Below, piece by piece: positions 17,638 through 27,154 of a stretch of 64,000 bases of DNA. Where the stretch lies: positions 62,001-126,000 of the forward strand of contig JABBAP010000011.1 of the NCBI GenBank assembly GCA_018607905.1. The letters are read 5' to 3'. The notes under the pieces were generated by a model. That model was not told where the DNA came from. It saw only the letters and a program-made list of their open reading frames with translations, and ran no database searches. Each line of letters opens with the position of its first letter. The stretch's first letter is position 1. The DNA comes from Paracoccaceae bacterium (GTDB lineage: Bacteria; Pseudomonadota; Alphaproteobacteria; Rhodobacterales; Rhodobacteraceae). The translations under genes and the position numbers were made by a program.

Positions 17638-19533
17638 TCAGATATCCTCGCGTAAAACCCCCGCGGCCGCTAACTCCTGCCCTTCAAATTGCACCGCTTG
17701 GGTGCCGTAATTAAACCAAAACCGCTCTGCTCCTGTGTCGCGAACCCGTAATCCTTCGGGCAAATCCATCACGGCCACACCCGCATCACCGCACAAATCA
17801 CGCAAAATACGATCCGCCGCAGCGGCGTCTGGCCACCCAGCCAAATAGGAAACCATACCACTGCGCATCATCGCTGCGCGACCATCGCGCAAGGTTTCAA
17901 CGACCACTCCGTCGCCTTCAATTTCTTCGCGGTATCCGATAAACGCGCCGCCTTGCGCCAATTCCATCGGGCTATCTGCCCTCAGAGTTTCCACCAACGT
18001 CACAGTCACATCCAGCCCGTCAACAGCAGGCGGCAACGGAACTGGGATCGCCATTTCTGCCGTTCGCGACCCTGATCGCGGCCCCAGTAAAACGGGGATA
18101 CCAGCCGCGACAAGCGCCGTTTTCAAATCAGCTTCCATCGTCATCAAGCCCGCCGCGATAACCAGCTTTCGCCCCGAAAAATCTCGCGTGCTTGGCGGGA
18201 CGATATCCAACGAAACACCCAATTTGCGCAACGCACGGTACAGATCAAACACCAACCCGAAATAGCTAAGCCCCTGTCCTTGCGGCTGCGTTTCCCAAGC
18301 AAATTCAGCATCATAATCAAAAATCAACGCCACGGGCGCAGTGCCAATCACCACGTCAGGCGCTGCCTTTAATTCCCCAGCTACCGTAACAGCCTCGGCC
18401 ATTGCAGGCGCATCAACACTGTCGGGCCGCAACAAACCTGCGTGCATTTGTTCCTGCGCAAATGGCGCTTGTCGCCAACGAAAATAGCACACCGCCTCCG
18501 CACCATGCGCAAATGCTTCCCAAGTCCACAATCGCACCATGCCAGCCAAGGGCGCCGGGTTGTAAGGGGCCCAATTTACGGGGCCCGGTTGCTGTTCCAT
18601 CACCCACCAACGCCCATTCCCAACGGCGCGGTACAGATCATGATGGAACGCCTGAAAATCAGGATCGCCCTGCCGCAGATACGCCTTTTGATGATCCGCC
18701 GGTGCCCCAACTCGATCCTCAAGAAACCCGAGCGGATAACTGTCCCAAGTGGCAATATCCAAATCTGCGCCCACTTTGAAATGATCGAAATCCGTCACAC
18801 GCCCCATATAATTATGCGACACAGGCGCTCTTGAATGGGCGCGAATAATATCGACCTGCCGCCGATTAAACGCCACAACTTGATCCGAGGAAAACCGTCG
18901 AAACGCCAGCATGTGCGCAGGGTTTGGTTCGGTCACGGTAAGGTTCGGCAAATCTAGCTGATCAAATTCGCTGTATTCCATCGACCAAAACACATTTCCC
19001 CAAGCCGCGTTCAACGCATCCGGTGATTGATACCGCTGCGCACACCAGTCCTGAAACGCTTTGCGCGCCGCATTTGAATAGCTGATCGTCGTGTCATGAC
19101 AGCCGTATTCATTGTCCGTCTGCCACGCCGCAACTTTACTGCCGTATCGTTTTGCCAACGCCTCCACGATGCGATCACATTCGTGCGCATATCCGCCGTG
19201 GCTGAAACAGTAATGCCGACGCGACCCAAATTTGCGCGGCTGCCCTCCGGCATCAACCGCCAACATATCTGGGTGCCGTTCCAACATCCAACGCGGCGGC
19301 GTTGCGGTTGGCGTACCCAGCACAATCTGCAACCCAGCGTCCATCAGAACCGCGATTGCCTCATCCAACCACTGCCAATCAAACCGATCATACTCTGGCT
19401 CAATTTTGCTCCATGCGAACTCGCCGATCCGCACCCATGTCAGGCCTGCATCGACCATCCGCGCGGCATCCGTTGCCCACATTTCTTGGGGCCAATGTTC
19501 AGGATAATAGCAACATCCCAAGGTTCGTTTCAT
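17638..19533 (-). CDS. Beta-galactosidase, glycoside hydrolase family 42
   Basis: Hydrolyses terminal beta-galactosides; 631 residues. No signal peptide is seen, so it is cytoplasmic and acts on imported disaccharides. Opening LGCCYYPEHWPQEMW is the GH42 hallmark. The acid/base glutamate is E142 in WQTDNEYG and the nucleophile is E313 in WVMEQQPG. A trimerisation/A4-like region and a small C-terminal beta domain follow. It is the last gene of a nine-gene minus-strand operon; it starts 4 bases inside the lactonase stop. Its pairing with an alpha-galactosidase in the same operon suggests mixed galactoside substrates. Confidence 0.93.
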   Translation of the reverse strand: MKRTLGCCYYPEHWPQEMWATDAARMVDAGLTWVRIGEFAWSKIEPEYDRFDWQWLDEAIAVLMDAGLQIVLGTPTATPPRWMLERHPDMLAVDAGGQPRKFGSRRHYCFSHGGYAHECDRIVEALAKRYGSKVAAWQTDNEYGCHDTTISYSNAARKAFQDWCAQRYQSPDALNAAWGNVFWSMEYSEFDQLDLPNLTVTEPNPAHMLAFRRFSSDQVVAFNRRQVDIIRAHSRAPVSHNYMGRVTDFDHFKVGADLDIATWDSYPLGFLEDRVGAPADHQKAYLRQGDPDFQAFHHDLYRAVGNGRWWVMEQQPGPVNWAPYNPAPLAGMVRLWTWEAFAHGAEAVCYFRWRQAPFAQEQMHAGLLRPDSVDAPAMAEAVTVAGELKAAPDVVIGTAPVALIFDYDAEFAWETQPQGQGLSYFGLVFDLYRALRKLGVSLDIVPPSTRDFSGRKLVIAAGLMTMEADLKTALVAAGIPVLLGPRSGSRTAEMAIPVPLPPAVDGLDVTVTLVETLRADSPMELAQGGAFIGYREEIEGDGVVVETLRDGRAAMMRSGMVSYLAGWPDAAAADRILRDLCGDAGVAVMDLPEGLRVRDTGAERFWFNYGTQAVQFEGQELAAAGVLREDI

Positions 19534-20360
19534 AAAATCACCTGATGTTCGGCTTGCCCCTGCACAGCTAAATCAATTGAAAACGTCTTTCCGTCGTCCG
19601 CACCAATCAAACCATCACGCGCCGAGGTCACAAACATCGTTTGCAAATCTGCCCCCCCAAAAGCAGGGCAAGACGCCTGAGCGGCGGAAATCTCAATCGC
19701 CTCGACAAACGCACCGTCAGGCCCGTATTTTGCAACGCGGTGTGCGCCCCACTGCGCGTTCCACAAGCATCCATCACCGTCCACAACGGAACCATCTGGG
19801 TTCAGCTCATCCGTCACCATATCAACAAAAACCGCAGGCGATCCCTTGGGCCATCCCTCCCCGTCTAGCCCAACACACATAATCTGGCGTGTCGGTGTAT
19901 CCGTGAAATAGGCTTTGGTCCCATCTGGTGAAAAACAGATCGAATTGGAAATGGTAATCCCACCAAACAGCATGCACAGCTCGCCCCGATAATACCGATA
20001 AATCGCGCCAGCAGCATGTTCGCCAGATTTCCCCATCGTCCCAATCCAGAACCCACCTTGCGGATCAGCCCGCCCATCGTTGGACCGCGTGATCCCATTT
20101 TCCGCGTCTAAATCAACCACGTGATTTTGCAATCCATCACGTAAATCAAATGTAAACAAGGCCATTTCGCTGGCAATCAAAAGCCGATCCTGATCGATCC
20201 AACCTGCCGCTGAAACATATTCTTCAAAGGTCCATTCTTGCGCAACGGACATCAGCTTTTTGCCCAAAATATCGAACCAAAACAGCTCGTTTCGCACAGG
20301 ATGCCACAACGGCCCTTCGCCAAGACTGCACTGTCGCGGGTCGTAAATTGTAGCGTTCAT
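19530..20360 (-). CDS. SMP-30/gluconolactonase-family lactonase, probable galactonolactonase
   Basis: 276-residue six-bladed beta-propeller of the regucalcin/SMP-30 family, which opens sugar lactones using a divalent metal. Metal ligands are visible: Glu in SLGEGPLWH (about residue 15), Asn in TRSNDGRADPQG, Asn in ISNSICFSPDG, and Asp in NPDGSVVDGDG. In this operon it would convert galactonolactone to galactonate, after a galactose dehydrogenase step; that assignment rests on context. Start overlaps the aldolase stop by 4 bases. Confidence 0.88.
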   Translation of the reverse strand: MNATIYDPRQCSLGEGPLWHPVRNELFWFDILGKKLMSVAQEWTFEEYVSAAGWIDQDRLLIASEMALFTFDLRDGLQNHVVDLDAENGITRSNDGRADPQGGFWIGTMGKSGEHAAGAIYRYYRGELCMLFGGITISNSICFSPDGTKAYFTDTPTRQIMCVGLDGEGWPKGSPAVFVDMVTDELNPDGSVVDGDGCLWNAQWGAHRVAKYGPDGAFVEAIEISAAQASCPAFGGADLQTMFVTSARDGLIGADDGKTFSIDLAVQGQAEHQVIL

Positions 20361-20965
20361 TCAGCTACACCGGCATCATAGGCCACAACAATTTCTGCCG
20401 CCTTGCGCGCGACGATTTGCGCCGTATCACCTGGTTTGTAGATCGCTGTGCCAATTCCAAAACCCGTCACGCCAACCGCAAACCAATCCTTAAAGTTCGC
20501 AGGCCCAGCACCCCCAACGGCATAGCTTTTTGTGCCATTTGGCAGCACCGCCAGCATCGCCTTTAATCCAGACGGCCCCACCAAACTTGCAGGAAAAAAC
20601 TTTAACCCGTCTGCCCCCGTACGCAGGGCACAAAACGCCTCGGTTGGGGTCAAAACACCGGGGAAAGATTGCATCCCCAACGCCTTGGTTTTGGCGATCA
20701 CATCCACGTTGCAATCGGGCGAAACAACCAGTGCGCCGCCAACATTTTGAACCCGCTGCACATCATCTGGCGCAAGCACAGTTCCCGCACCAATCAACGC
20801 GCTGTCCCCATGCGCCGCGGCCAGCTTTTCGATACTGTCGAACGCATTCGGCGAGTTCAGAGGCACCTCAATTTTATCAATCCCAGCGGCCCGCAAAACA
20901 TCGGCGATCGGGAGGATTTCGTCAGGCGTTACGCCGCGCAGGATCGCAATAATCTCTCGTGTCAT
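20357..20965 (-). CDS. dgoA: 2-dehydro-3-deoxy-6-phosphogalactonate aldolase
   Basis: Class I (Schiff-base) KDPG/KDPGal aldolase, 202 residues, splitting KDPGal into pyruvate and glyceraldehyde-3-phosphate. Motifs: AILRGVTPDEILPIADVL, KIEVPLNSP with the family glutamate, GAGTVL, SPDCN, and DGLKFFPAS with the Schiff-base lysine at K122. The LNSPNAFDSI form points to the DgoA rather than the Eda branch, and the adjacent dgoK supports this. Overlaps both neighbours by 4 bases. Confidence 0.92.
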   Translation of the reverse strand: MTREIIAILRGVTPDEILPIADVLRAAGIDKIEVPLNSPNAFDSIEKLAAAHGDSALIGAGTVLAPDDVQRVQNVGGALVVSPDCNVDVIAKTKALGMQSFPGVLTPTEAFCALRTGADGLKFFPASLVGPSGLKAMLAVLPNGTKSYAVGGAGPANFKDWFAVGVTGFGIGTAIYKPGDTAQIVARKAAEIVVAYDAGVAE

Positions 20966-21879
20966 TGTGTGCCTTTCATTGTTTCATACGCCGCGATTAG
21001 CCCCGCGCGCGTCATGGGTTGTGCATCAATCACCTGTGCTTGCAATCCTTGCAACGCCAAGGCTTTTGCGTAAACCGCGCCAACCTCAGGGGCGCCAACA
21101 ATGGCAAGGTTTTGCCCCAACCAATAAGGCCGCGTCGCCGCCAATTCCAACCCAATCAATAACCCCGATAAACGTGCGCGCGCAGCCTCATTTGATTGCT
21201 CACTCACAAGCGATGCCGCCCGCAAACCAAACAGTTTTGCAGCCACACTTTCGGGGCGCGAAATCGCCTCGCCTATCGCTGTTTCAAACGCCGCGTCATC
21301 CCAGCCCGTGACCGCAACAGAGTGTTTCAAAACCGATTGCCGCGCCAGTAACGCATACATCTCACCTGTCATAAACGTCTGGAATGAAACGATTTCCCCT
21401 GCACTGATATGCGCCCATTTGGAATGGGTTCCAGGCATGACCAACACGCCATCAAATTCTGGCTGATCGCGCAAAAAACCCGCAACTTGCGTTTCTTCAC
21501 CGCGCATCACATCGGGCTGTGCGACTTGTTTCATGCCCGGTAATATCCACACATCAATACGCAGATCATCCGATTTCGCACGTGTCGCTGCGTCTCCATT
21601 TGGCGGCGCGTTTGGCACCGCAACATAATCGGCCTCAACCCACCCTTGTTTGGCACCAACCATGCCACAACAGATCACGGGGGTCACACGATCACGCAGC
21701 AAAAACTCTTCGATCAAGCCCAGCAGAACGCCCTCAAATTGGGAGGGATCAAGCCCGCCCATGCCTTGATCTGATGATCGTTCCGCCAGCAAATCATTGC
21801 CCGCATCCATCGCCCAAATCCGCAGGTTCGACGTGCCCCAATCCACTGCAATCCACGCCACACGATCTGCAATGCTCAT
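20962..21879 (-). CDS. dgoK: 2-dehydro-3-deoxygalactonokinase
   Basis: Phosphorylates 2-keto-3-deoxygalactonate to KDPGal, the step before the DgoA aldolase in the De Ley-Doudoroff galactose pathway. 305 residues, the family's usual length. ASKHA-type phosphate-binding opening WIAVDWGTSNLRIW, then CCGMVGAKQGWVEA, and MPGTHSKWAHI in the active-site region. GLLIGLELAATRPYWLGQNLAIVGAPE resembles the C-terminal subdomain. Starts 4 bases inside the SDR stop. Confidence 0.92.
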   Translation of the reverse strand: MSIADRVAWIAVDWGTSNLRIWAMDAGNDLLAERSSDQGMGGLDPSQFEGVLLGLIEEFLLRDRVTPVICCGMVGAKQGWVEADYVAVPNAPPNGDAATRAKSDDLRIDVWILPGMKQVAQPDVMRGEETQVAGFLRDQPEFDGVLVMPGTHSKWAHISAGEIVSFQTFMTGEMYALLARQSVLKHSVAVTGWDDAAFETAIGEAISRPESVAAKLFGLRAASLVSEQSNEAARARLSGLLIGLELAATRPYWLGQNLAIVGAPEVGAVYAKALALQGLQAQVIDAQPMTRAGLIAAYETMKGTQ

Positions 21880-22646
21880 CCCGTCACCACCACGCCGCCG
21901 TCAACAACCAACGCCTGCCCCGTCATCATGCGGCTGGCTTTGCTAGCCAAAAACAACGTCGCATCGACGATGTCGTCTTCTACCAAATGTTCCTTCAAAC
22001 ACTGGCGGTCCAAATGCGCCGCAAGGCTCTCTGGCGTCGCCCACATATCTTTCTGTTTCGGCGTCAAAACCCAGCCGGGCATCAGCGCGTTCACGCGAAT
22101 ATTGTCTGGCCCCAATTCCCGCGCCAACCCACGGGTCAGCCCAGTAATTCCTGCCTTTGCTGCAACGTATCCAGGATAGCCGTCATTCCCCATCATATAG
22201 GACACAGACGAGAAATTGATGATCGCGCCGCCACCCGCAGCTTTCATTCCTGCAACAGCCGCTTGCGCGCTAAACACATGCGGTTTCAGGTTCACCGCCT
22301 GCGCGAGATCCCAACTTTCTGACGTGATATCGCCCAGCGTATGGCGCGCGTCATTCGCCGCGTTATTTACCACAACCGTGATGTCCCCGTGCGCCACAGC
22401 CGCCTGCGCCATAGCCGATTGCAAGGCGGCAACCTCGGTAATATCGCACGGTATAAACAGTGGCGCGACTCCGTGTTTCGCTTTCATATCAGCCACAAAA
22501 TCCGACGCATCCGATCGCTGCACAAACGCGACCTTGCACCCCTGTGCAAGAAATCCATCGCTTAGCGCCGCGCCAATTCCTGAGCCACCGCCCGTGATGA
22601 AAACCGATTGTTCGCTTAGATCGTGAAACGTTACATTCTTGCTCAT
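21876..22646 (-). CDS. SDR family oxidoreductase, candidate galactose 1-dehydrogenase
   Basis: Classical short-chain dehydrogenase of 256 residues from ATG 22646, which overlaps the alpha-galactosidase stop as ATGA; the 12-codon longer frame is inside that gene. Cofactor motif FITGGGSGIGAAL, NNAAN, Ser in NFSSVSYMMG and the intact YVAAK catalytic tetrad. C-terminal MMTGQALVVDGGVVVTG is typical. Context (galactosidases before it, lactonase, kinase and aldolase after it) makes NAD(P)-dependent oxidation of galactose to galactonolactone the likely job. SDR substrate specificity cannot be read from sequence. Confidence 0.85.
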   Translation of the reverse strand: MSKNVTFHDLSEQSVFITGGGSGIGAALSDGFLAQGCKVAFVQRSDASDFVADMKAKHGVAPLFIPCDITEVAALQSAMAQAAVAHGDITVVVNNAANDARHTLGDITSESWDLAQAVNLKPHVFSAQAAVAGMKAAGGGAIINFSSVSYMMGNDGYPGYVAAKAGITGLTRGLARELGPDNIRVNALMPGWVLTPKQKDMWATPESLAAHLDRQCLKEHLVEDDIVDATLFLASKASRMMTGQALVVDGGVVVTG

Positions 22647-23986
22647 GCTGCTTTCCTTTTGCGCGCAAACTCTGGCAGCCAATCACCGTGCACCACCAAC
22701 AGATCGTCAACCATCGCGCGAATTTGCCGTAGATCCAGCTCGGCTGCTGTGTGCGGGTCCATCATCGCCGCATGATAAATGTGTTCAACATTTTCATCCA
22801 CCAAGGCACGCACAACCAATTCTTGCACATTGATTTGCGTGCGCATCAGCGCCACCAATTGGGGGGGAATATCGCTAATCACGCTTGGTTGAACGCCATT
22901 TCGATCCACCAAGCACGGCACTTCGACGGCAGCACCCATCGGCAGCTGCGGCGCCTGCCCTGTGTTCGCCAAATTGCCATAAATCACGTAGGGCGTATCC
23001 GTTACGACCGCGTTCATAATCTCTGCGGCAAACTCATGGCTCTTTTCCACAGGGATTTGCGTTTGCTGATCTAGCGCCGCCGCCTGCGTGGCCCAATCGG
23101 CCATTTGTTCTTCACAGCGGGTTGGGTATTCATCAAGTGGAATTGCGAAATCACGGATCAAATCCTCGCGGCCTTCCTTAATAAACCACGGCACGTATTC
23201 CGCCAAATGTTCGCTGCTTTCTGTACAGAAATAGCCCATCTGATCCATCACTTCATAGCGTACTTTATTTGCGCAACGCGGCATCAACAGCGGTGGCTTT
23301 GGCAATGCACCCGCGCGATATCCATCCCGTAAACGCGGGTACAACGACTGCCCTTTGTGTGCCAAATCCAAGAAAAACGCGACGTGGTTCACACCCGCGA
23401 CACGGTACTCAATTTCCGATTTCGGCAGATCCAAATCATACGCCAATTCCTCAACTGTGTTTTGCACCGAATGGCACAAACCAACCTGCTTTAGCTTTGG
23501 AAACTGCTCCGCCAGCGCCCAAGTATTAATTGCCATCGGGTTCACATATTGCAGCAGTAACGCATCGGGGCAAACTTGCGCCATGTCGGCCGCAACCTGC
23601 CACAAATGGGGTACCGTGCGCAGCCCGCGCATGATCCCGCCAACGCCCAATGTGTCGGCAATTGTCTGGCGCAACCCATAGGCCTTGGGGATTTCAAAAT
23701 CCGTCACAGTGCACGGTTTGTACCCGCCGATCTGAAACGCCGTCACCACAAAATCCGCACCATCCAAGGCCGCGCGCTGGTTCATCGTCGTAGAAACGGT
23801 CGCGCCCGCGTCCATCGTCGCACTCATCTTGCGCACGACTGCCGCGCTTTCTTCAAGGCGGCCCGCGTCGATATCCATCAAGGCGATATTGGCGTCTGCC
23901 AACGCAGGGAAATGCAGCGCGTCACCGATGATATTCTTCATGAAAATCGTCGAGCCCGCACCAATAAAGGCGATCTTTACTGCCAT
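22643..23986 (-). CDS. melA: Alpha-galactosidase, glycoside hydrolase family 4 (MelA-like)
   Basis: NAD+ and Mn2+ dependent hydrolase of 447 residues that uses a redox elimination mechanism. Rossmann motif KIAFIGAGSTIFMKN, then YVNPMAINTWAL. Metal ligands are Cys171 in GLCHSVQNT and His201 in GVNHVAFFL; the CHS(V/I)Q form is that of the alpha-galactosidase branch rather than the phospho-glucosidases. Cytoplasmic, so it acts on galactosides delivered unphosphorylated by the ABC transporter encoded just upstream. An 18-base gap separates it from the permease gene. Confidence 0.9.
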   Translation of the reverse strand: MAVKIAFIGAGSTIFMKNIIGDALHFPALADANIALMDIDAGRLEESAAVVRKMSATMDAGATVSTTMNQRAALDGADFVVTAFQIGGYKPCTVTDFEIPKAYGLRQTIADTLGVGGIMRGLRTVPHLWQVAADMAQVCPDALLLQYVNPMAINTWALAEQFPKLKQVGLCHSVQNTVEELAYDLDLPKSEIEYRVAGVNHVAFFLDLAHKGQSLYPRLRDGYRAGALPKPPLLMPRCANKVRYEVMDQMGYFCTESSEHLAEYVPWFIKEGREDLIRDFAIPLDEYPTRCEEQMADWATQAAALDQQTQIPVEKSHEFAAEIMNAVVTDTPYVIYGNLANTGQAPQLPMGAAVEVPCLVDRNGVQPSVISDIPPQLVALMRTQINVQELVVRALVDENVEHIYHAAMMDPHTAAELDLRQIRAMVDDLLVVHGDWLPEFARKRKAA

Positions 23987-24004
23987 CTCAAACAGTCCTT
24001 CGTC

Positions 24005-24853
24005 TTACTTTACTGCGCCCATCGTCAGGCCCGCAATAAAGTGTTTTTGCATCAGAAAAAACATGGCCACTGGCGGCATCGCAGCCAACAAACTTGCTGC
24101 CGAAACCAAATGCCAGTTGTTCACAAATTGCCCATTTAGCGCCCGAATACCAGCGGTAATTGGCTTTGCATCTTCGCCTTGGGTCAACACATTTGCCCAG
24201 AAGAAATCGTTCCACACAAAGGTAAAAATCAACACGGCCAAAGCCGCCACAGCGGGGCGCACAAGGGGCAGAACAACATACCAAAAAATCTGCCATTCCT
24301 TCACGCCCTCAATACGCGCGGACTCAATAAGATCAAACGGCAGCGCCTTGATAAAGTTGCGCATGAACAGCGTACAAAATCCTGTTTGAAACGCGGCATG
24401 AAACAGGAACTGCCCTGCGATTGTATCGTACAGCCCCGTTTGCACCGACATATCGCGCACGGGAACCATTAGGATTTGGAACGGAATAAAGTTGCCCGCG
24501 ACAAACAGAAAGAACAGCGGCAAGGCGACGCGAAACTTGTATATCGCCAGCGCGTAACCCGCCAAACAGGACAACGTCACTGATATCGCCACAGTCGGCA
24601 CGGTGATCAGAACCGAATTCAACATATAGGTAGCGGCTTCGGATTGGATGAACACAGCGGAATAATTGTCCCAAAGGCGAAACTCGGTTGGGATACCAAA
24701 TACATTGCCCGAATTAATATCTTTGGCCGATCGAATAGAGGTCATGAAAATCGCCAACAAAGGCAACAGCCAAAGGATCAAAGCAACGGGCAGAAACGCT
24801 TGATACCCGAACCGACGCGTTGGCGTTGAATGTTCAATGGGACGGGGAAACAT
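24005..24853 (-). CDS. Carbohydrate ABC transporter permease, MalG/UgpE type
   Basis: Inner-membrane permease of 282 residues from ATG 24853, whose first base is the last base of the upstream permease stop (TAATG overlap). Six hydrophobic segments; the EAA-loop coupling motif is ALPFDLIESARIEGVKEWQIFWYVVLPLVRPA. Ends AGLTMGAVK, the standard tail of this family. Together with the second permease, the binding protein and the ATPase encoded at 28067 it forms a CUT1-type sugar importer, presumably for galactosides. Confidence 0.92.
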   Translation of the reverse strand: MFPRPIEHSTPTRRFGYQAFLPVALILWLLPLLAIFMTSIRSAKDINSGNVFGIPTEFRLWDNYSAVFIQSEAATYMLNSVLITVPTVAISVTLSCLAGYALAIYKFRVALPLFFLFVAGNFIPFQILMVPVRDMSVQTGLYDTIAGQFLFHAAFQTGFCTLFMRNFIKALPFDLIESARIEGVKEWQIFWYVVLPLVRPAVAALAVLIFTFVWNDFFWANVLTQGEDAKPITAGIRALNGQFVNNWHLVSAASLLAAMPPVAMFFLMQKHFIAGLTMGAVK

Positions 24854-25836
24854 TAGCGTGCTCCTCTTTCGTCTTGGTACATGCGCCACAAGAAATAGCT
24901 GATAAAGACCAACATGATAGCAAACAAAACAGTCGCGATTGCAGACCCATAGCCATACCGTTCGCCGTACTCAGAAATCGCGGTTTCAAACATGTAATAC
25001 GACAACACATTGGTGGAGCCATACGGCCCCCCTTGGGTCATGATCGCGATCATATCAAAAGATCGCAGCGCCCCAATCACAGTCACCACCACCGCGATAA
25101 ACGTCGCAGGTTTCAACTGTGGCAACACCACATACCACAACATTTTCCAGCCTTTGGCACCATCCAAACGCCCTGCCTCGATCTGGTCAGCAGCAACGTT
25201 ATTCAGCCCCGTAAGATACAGGATCATGCAATAGGCCACCTGCGGCCACAGCCCTGCGGCGATAATGCCGTAAGTTGCAAATTTCGCAGACGACAGAATA
25301 TCAGGCGGCGGGCTCGAACATTTGAACGTCACATTACCCAGAATATTCGTGGTTTCCTCGCAAAACATAAATTTCCAGATCGATCCGACAACGCCGAAAT
25401 CAGGGTTGTAAAACCAGCCAAAAATCAGGCCGACAACAACTTGGGAAATCACAAACGGAAAGAAAAACATAGATTTGTAAAACCGCATGCCCATCACTGT
25501 TTGGTTCAAAAATAGTGCAATAAACAGACCGAGCGGTACAGCCAATAAAAACAGAAACAACCACAGCACATTGTTCTTAAGCGAGATCCAGAACTTTGGG
25601 TCGGTCCAAAGTTTCGTATAATTCTCAAGCCCCACCCAAACGGCGGTGGAATTGCCATTCACATCATACAGTCCGTTCCATTGATAAAACGACAGTGTGA
25701 TGGATTGAAAAACAGGGATCACCACGTAAATGGCGAAAAATATCAAAGCGGGAATTAGGAAAATCCAAGGGGTAATCGCCAATTTATTGCGCGACATCCA
25801 ACTGGTTTGCGTGGCTTGGAATTCAGACGCTGGCAT
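24853..25836 (-). CDS. Carbohydrate ABC transporter permease, MalF/UgpA type
   Basis: 327-residue inner-membrane permease, partner of the previous gene. N-terminal cytoplasmic tail, then a first membrane span WIFLIPALIFFAIYVVIPVF. EAA-loop near the C terminus (AADQIEAGRLDGAKGWKMLWYVVLPQLKPA). A long periplasmic loop with two cysteines (MFCEETTNILGNVTFKCSS) lies between spans 3 and 4. It is followed 60 bases upstream by the binding-protein gene, with a hairpin in that gap. Confidence 0.92.
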   Translation of the reverse strand: MPASEFQATQTSWMSRNKLAITPWIFLIPALIFFAIYVVIPVFQSITLSFYQWNGLYDVNGNSTAVWVGLENYTKLWTDPKFWISLKNNVLWLFLFLLAVPLGLFIALFLNQTVMGMRFYKSMFFFPFVISQVVVGLIFGWFYNPDFGVVGSIWKFMFCEETTNILGNVTFKCSSPPPDILSSAKFATYGIIAAGLWPQVAYCMILYLTGLNNVAADQIEAGRLDGAKGWKMLWYVVLPQLKPATFIAVVVTVIGALRSFDMIAIMTQGGPYGSTNVLSYYMFETAISEYGERYGYGSAIATVLFAIMLVFISYFLWRMYQDERGAR

Positions 25837-25842
25837 GTGATC

Positions 25843-25885
25843 CGCTCCGCCGTAAAAGGAAAACAGCGGGCCAGATGTAGCCCGC
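25843..25885 (-). terminator. Intercistronic hairpin after the sugar-binding protein gene
   Basis: Read on the minus strand: stem GCGGGC / GCCCGC (25880-25885 and 25866-25871) with an 8-base loop, followed by TGTTTTCCTTTT. It stands between the binding-protein stop and the first permease, the same arrangement as in the Liv operon at 4356. Confidence 0.55.
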
Positions 25886-25896
25886 CGCCAATCATA

Positions 25897-27132
25897 TTAT
25901 TTGTAGACTTCGCCTTGAACGCGATCCAGCTCTGCCAGAATTTCGTCCAGCGCAGATGGGTCAATCATGAAACGTTGGAACCCTTCCATGCCGGCCTTAG
26001 CCATCGCAGCAGGGGCGTCACGGTCATAGAACTGCGCCAAACCAGCAGCCGTTGAAACCGTCGCAAAACCCTCTTGGATGAACTTATCGTCAGACACTGT
26101 CGACTTAGAGTTCACAGGCAGCTGACCGATAGTCGCGTTCAGCTTTGTTTGCACATCCGCACGACCAACAAAGGCCAAGAACTTCTTAGCATCTTCTTTG
26201 TTTTTCGCGTTTGCAGGGATAAAGAACGCATCCGCAGGAGCTTCCTCAGCGCGTGGCATGCCAGGTGTGATTTCAGGGAACTGGAAATAATCAATCTGAT
26301 CATTTGTCAGGCCAGCATCTTTGTACCCACCAACCGAGAAGTTACCCATCACATACATCGCGGCATCGCCATTGGCGAAAGGCGCAATCGCATCCTGCCA
26401 AGACATAGACGCGTGGTTGTCAACGAAGCCACATTCATCAATCATCTGTTTCCAGTTCATGAATGTCTGCTTGATCCGGTCATCGGTGTATTTGATTTTA
26501 CCCGCTGTCAGATCGTTGTGAACGTCATATCCGTTTGTGCGCAGGTTGATGTAATCAAACACACCAGCCGCAGTCCAAAGGTATTTCGTACCGATTGTGA
26601 ACGGCTTCACGCCATTGTCGTTCATCACCTTACAAGACGCCATCAATTCGGCCCAAGTTGTCGGCTCTTCGATCTTCAGCAGATCAAAGATGTCTTTGCG
26701 GTAATAAACGCCCCATTGGTAATACGAATATGGAACACCCCAGATTTTGCCATCACGGGTCATCGTTGGTTTAATCGCAGCCAAATCTTCGTTAAACCCG
26801 TTTGCAGCCCAAACATCGTCCACCGGCTCAAACAGGCCGGCATCTACGAATGGCGCCATGCGGTTGCCAGGATACCAAGACGTGATGTCAGGTGCATCAG
26901 CCGTTAGAAAGTTGCGGATCGCCGTTTTATGCGCTTCGCGATCGTTGATGTTGACGATGACATTGATGTCAGGGTTTTCCGCCTTAAACATCTCGATCAT
27001 TTCATCGAAACCCTTTTTCGGGGTTGGGTTAAGGTCGTCAAAGTTAATGCGTAAGTCGCCAGCCAATGCGCCAGTCGCCATGATTGCAGCAGCAGCAACG
27101 CCCGCAAGCAGGGATTTCGTGTGACGGATCAT
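25897..27132 (-). CDS. Carbohydrate ABC transporter substrate-binding protein (CUT1)
   Basis: Periplasmic sugar receptor of 411 residues. Signal peptide ends near ATGALA (about residue 24). Solute-binding family 1 features: FDEMIEMFKAENPDINVIVNI, ITSWYPGNRMAPFVDAGLFEPV, and ADAFFIPANAKNKEDAKKFLAF near the hinge. A strong GGGAGG ribosome site precedes ATG 27132. First gene of the minus-strand galactoside operon, transcribed from the operator-rich region it shares with the iclR-type gene. Actual ligand is unknown; a galactosyl oligosaccharide or galactosylglycerol is plausible from context. Confidence 0.92.
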   Translation of the reverse strand: MIRHTKSLLAGVAAAAIMATGALAGDLRINFDDLNPTPKKGFDEMIEMFKAENPDINVIVNINDREAHKTAIRNFLTADAPDITSWYPGNRMAPFVDAGLFEPVDDVWAANGFNEDLAAIKPTMTRDGKIWGVPYSYYQWGVYYRKDIFDLLKIEEPTTWAELMASCKVMNDNGVKPFTIGTKYLWTAAGVFDYINLRTNGYDVHNDLTAGKIKYTDDRIKQTFMNWKQMIDECGFVDNHASMSWQDAIAPFANGDAAMYVMGNFSVGGYKDAGLTNDQIDYFQFPEITPGMPRAEEAPADAFFIPANAKNKEDAKKFLAFVGRADVQTKLNATIGQLPVNSKSTVSDDKFIQEGFATVSTAAGLAQFYDRDAPAAMAKAGMEGFQRFMIDPSALDEILAELDRVQGEVYK

Positions 27133-27154
27133 GTGTATCCTCCCAGATATTTTA

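Noticed and set aside
17638-24000. A galactonate dehydratase hidden in the galactoside operon
   Set aside because: I checked each frame between 17638 and 27132; every gene is otherwise assigned and no enolase-superfamily or IlvD-like motif is seen.
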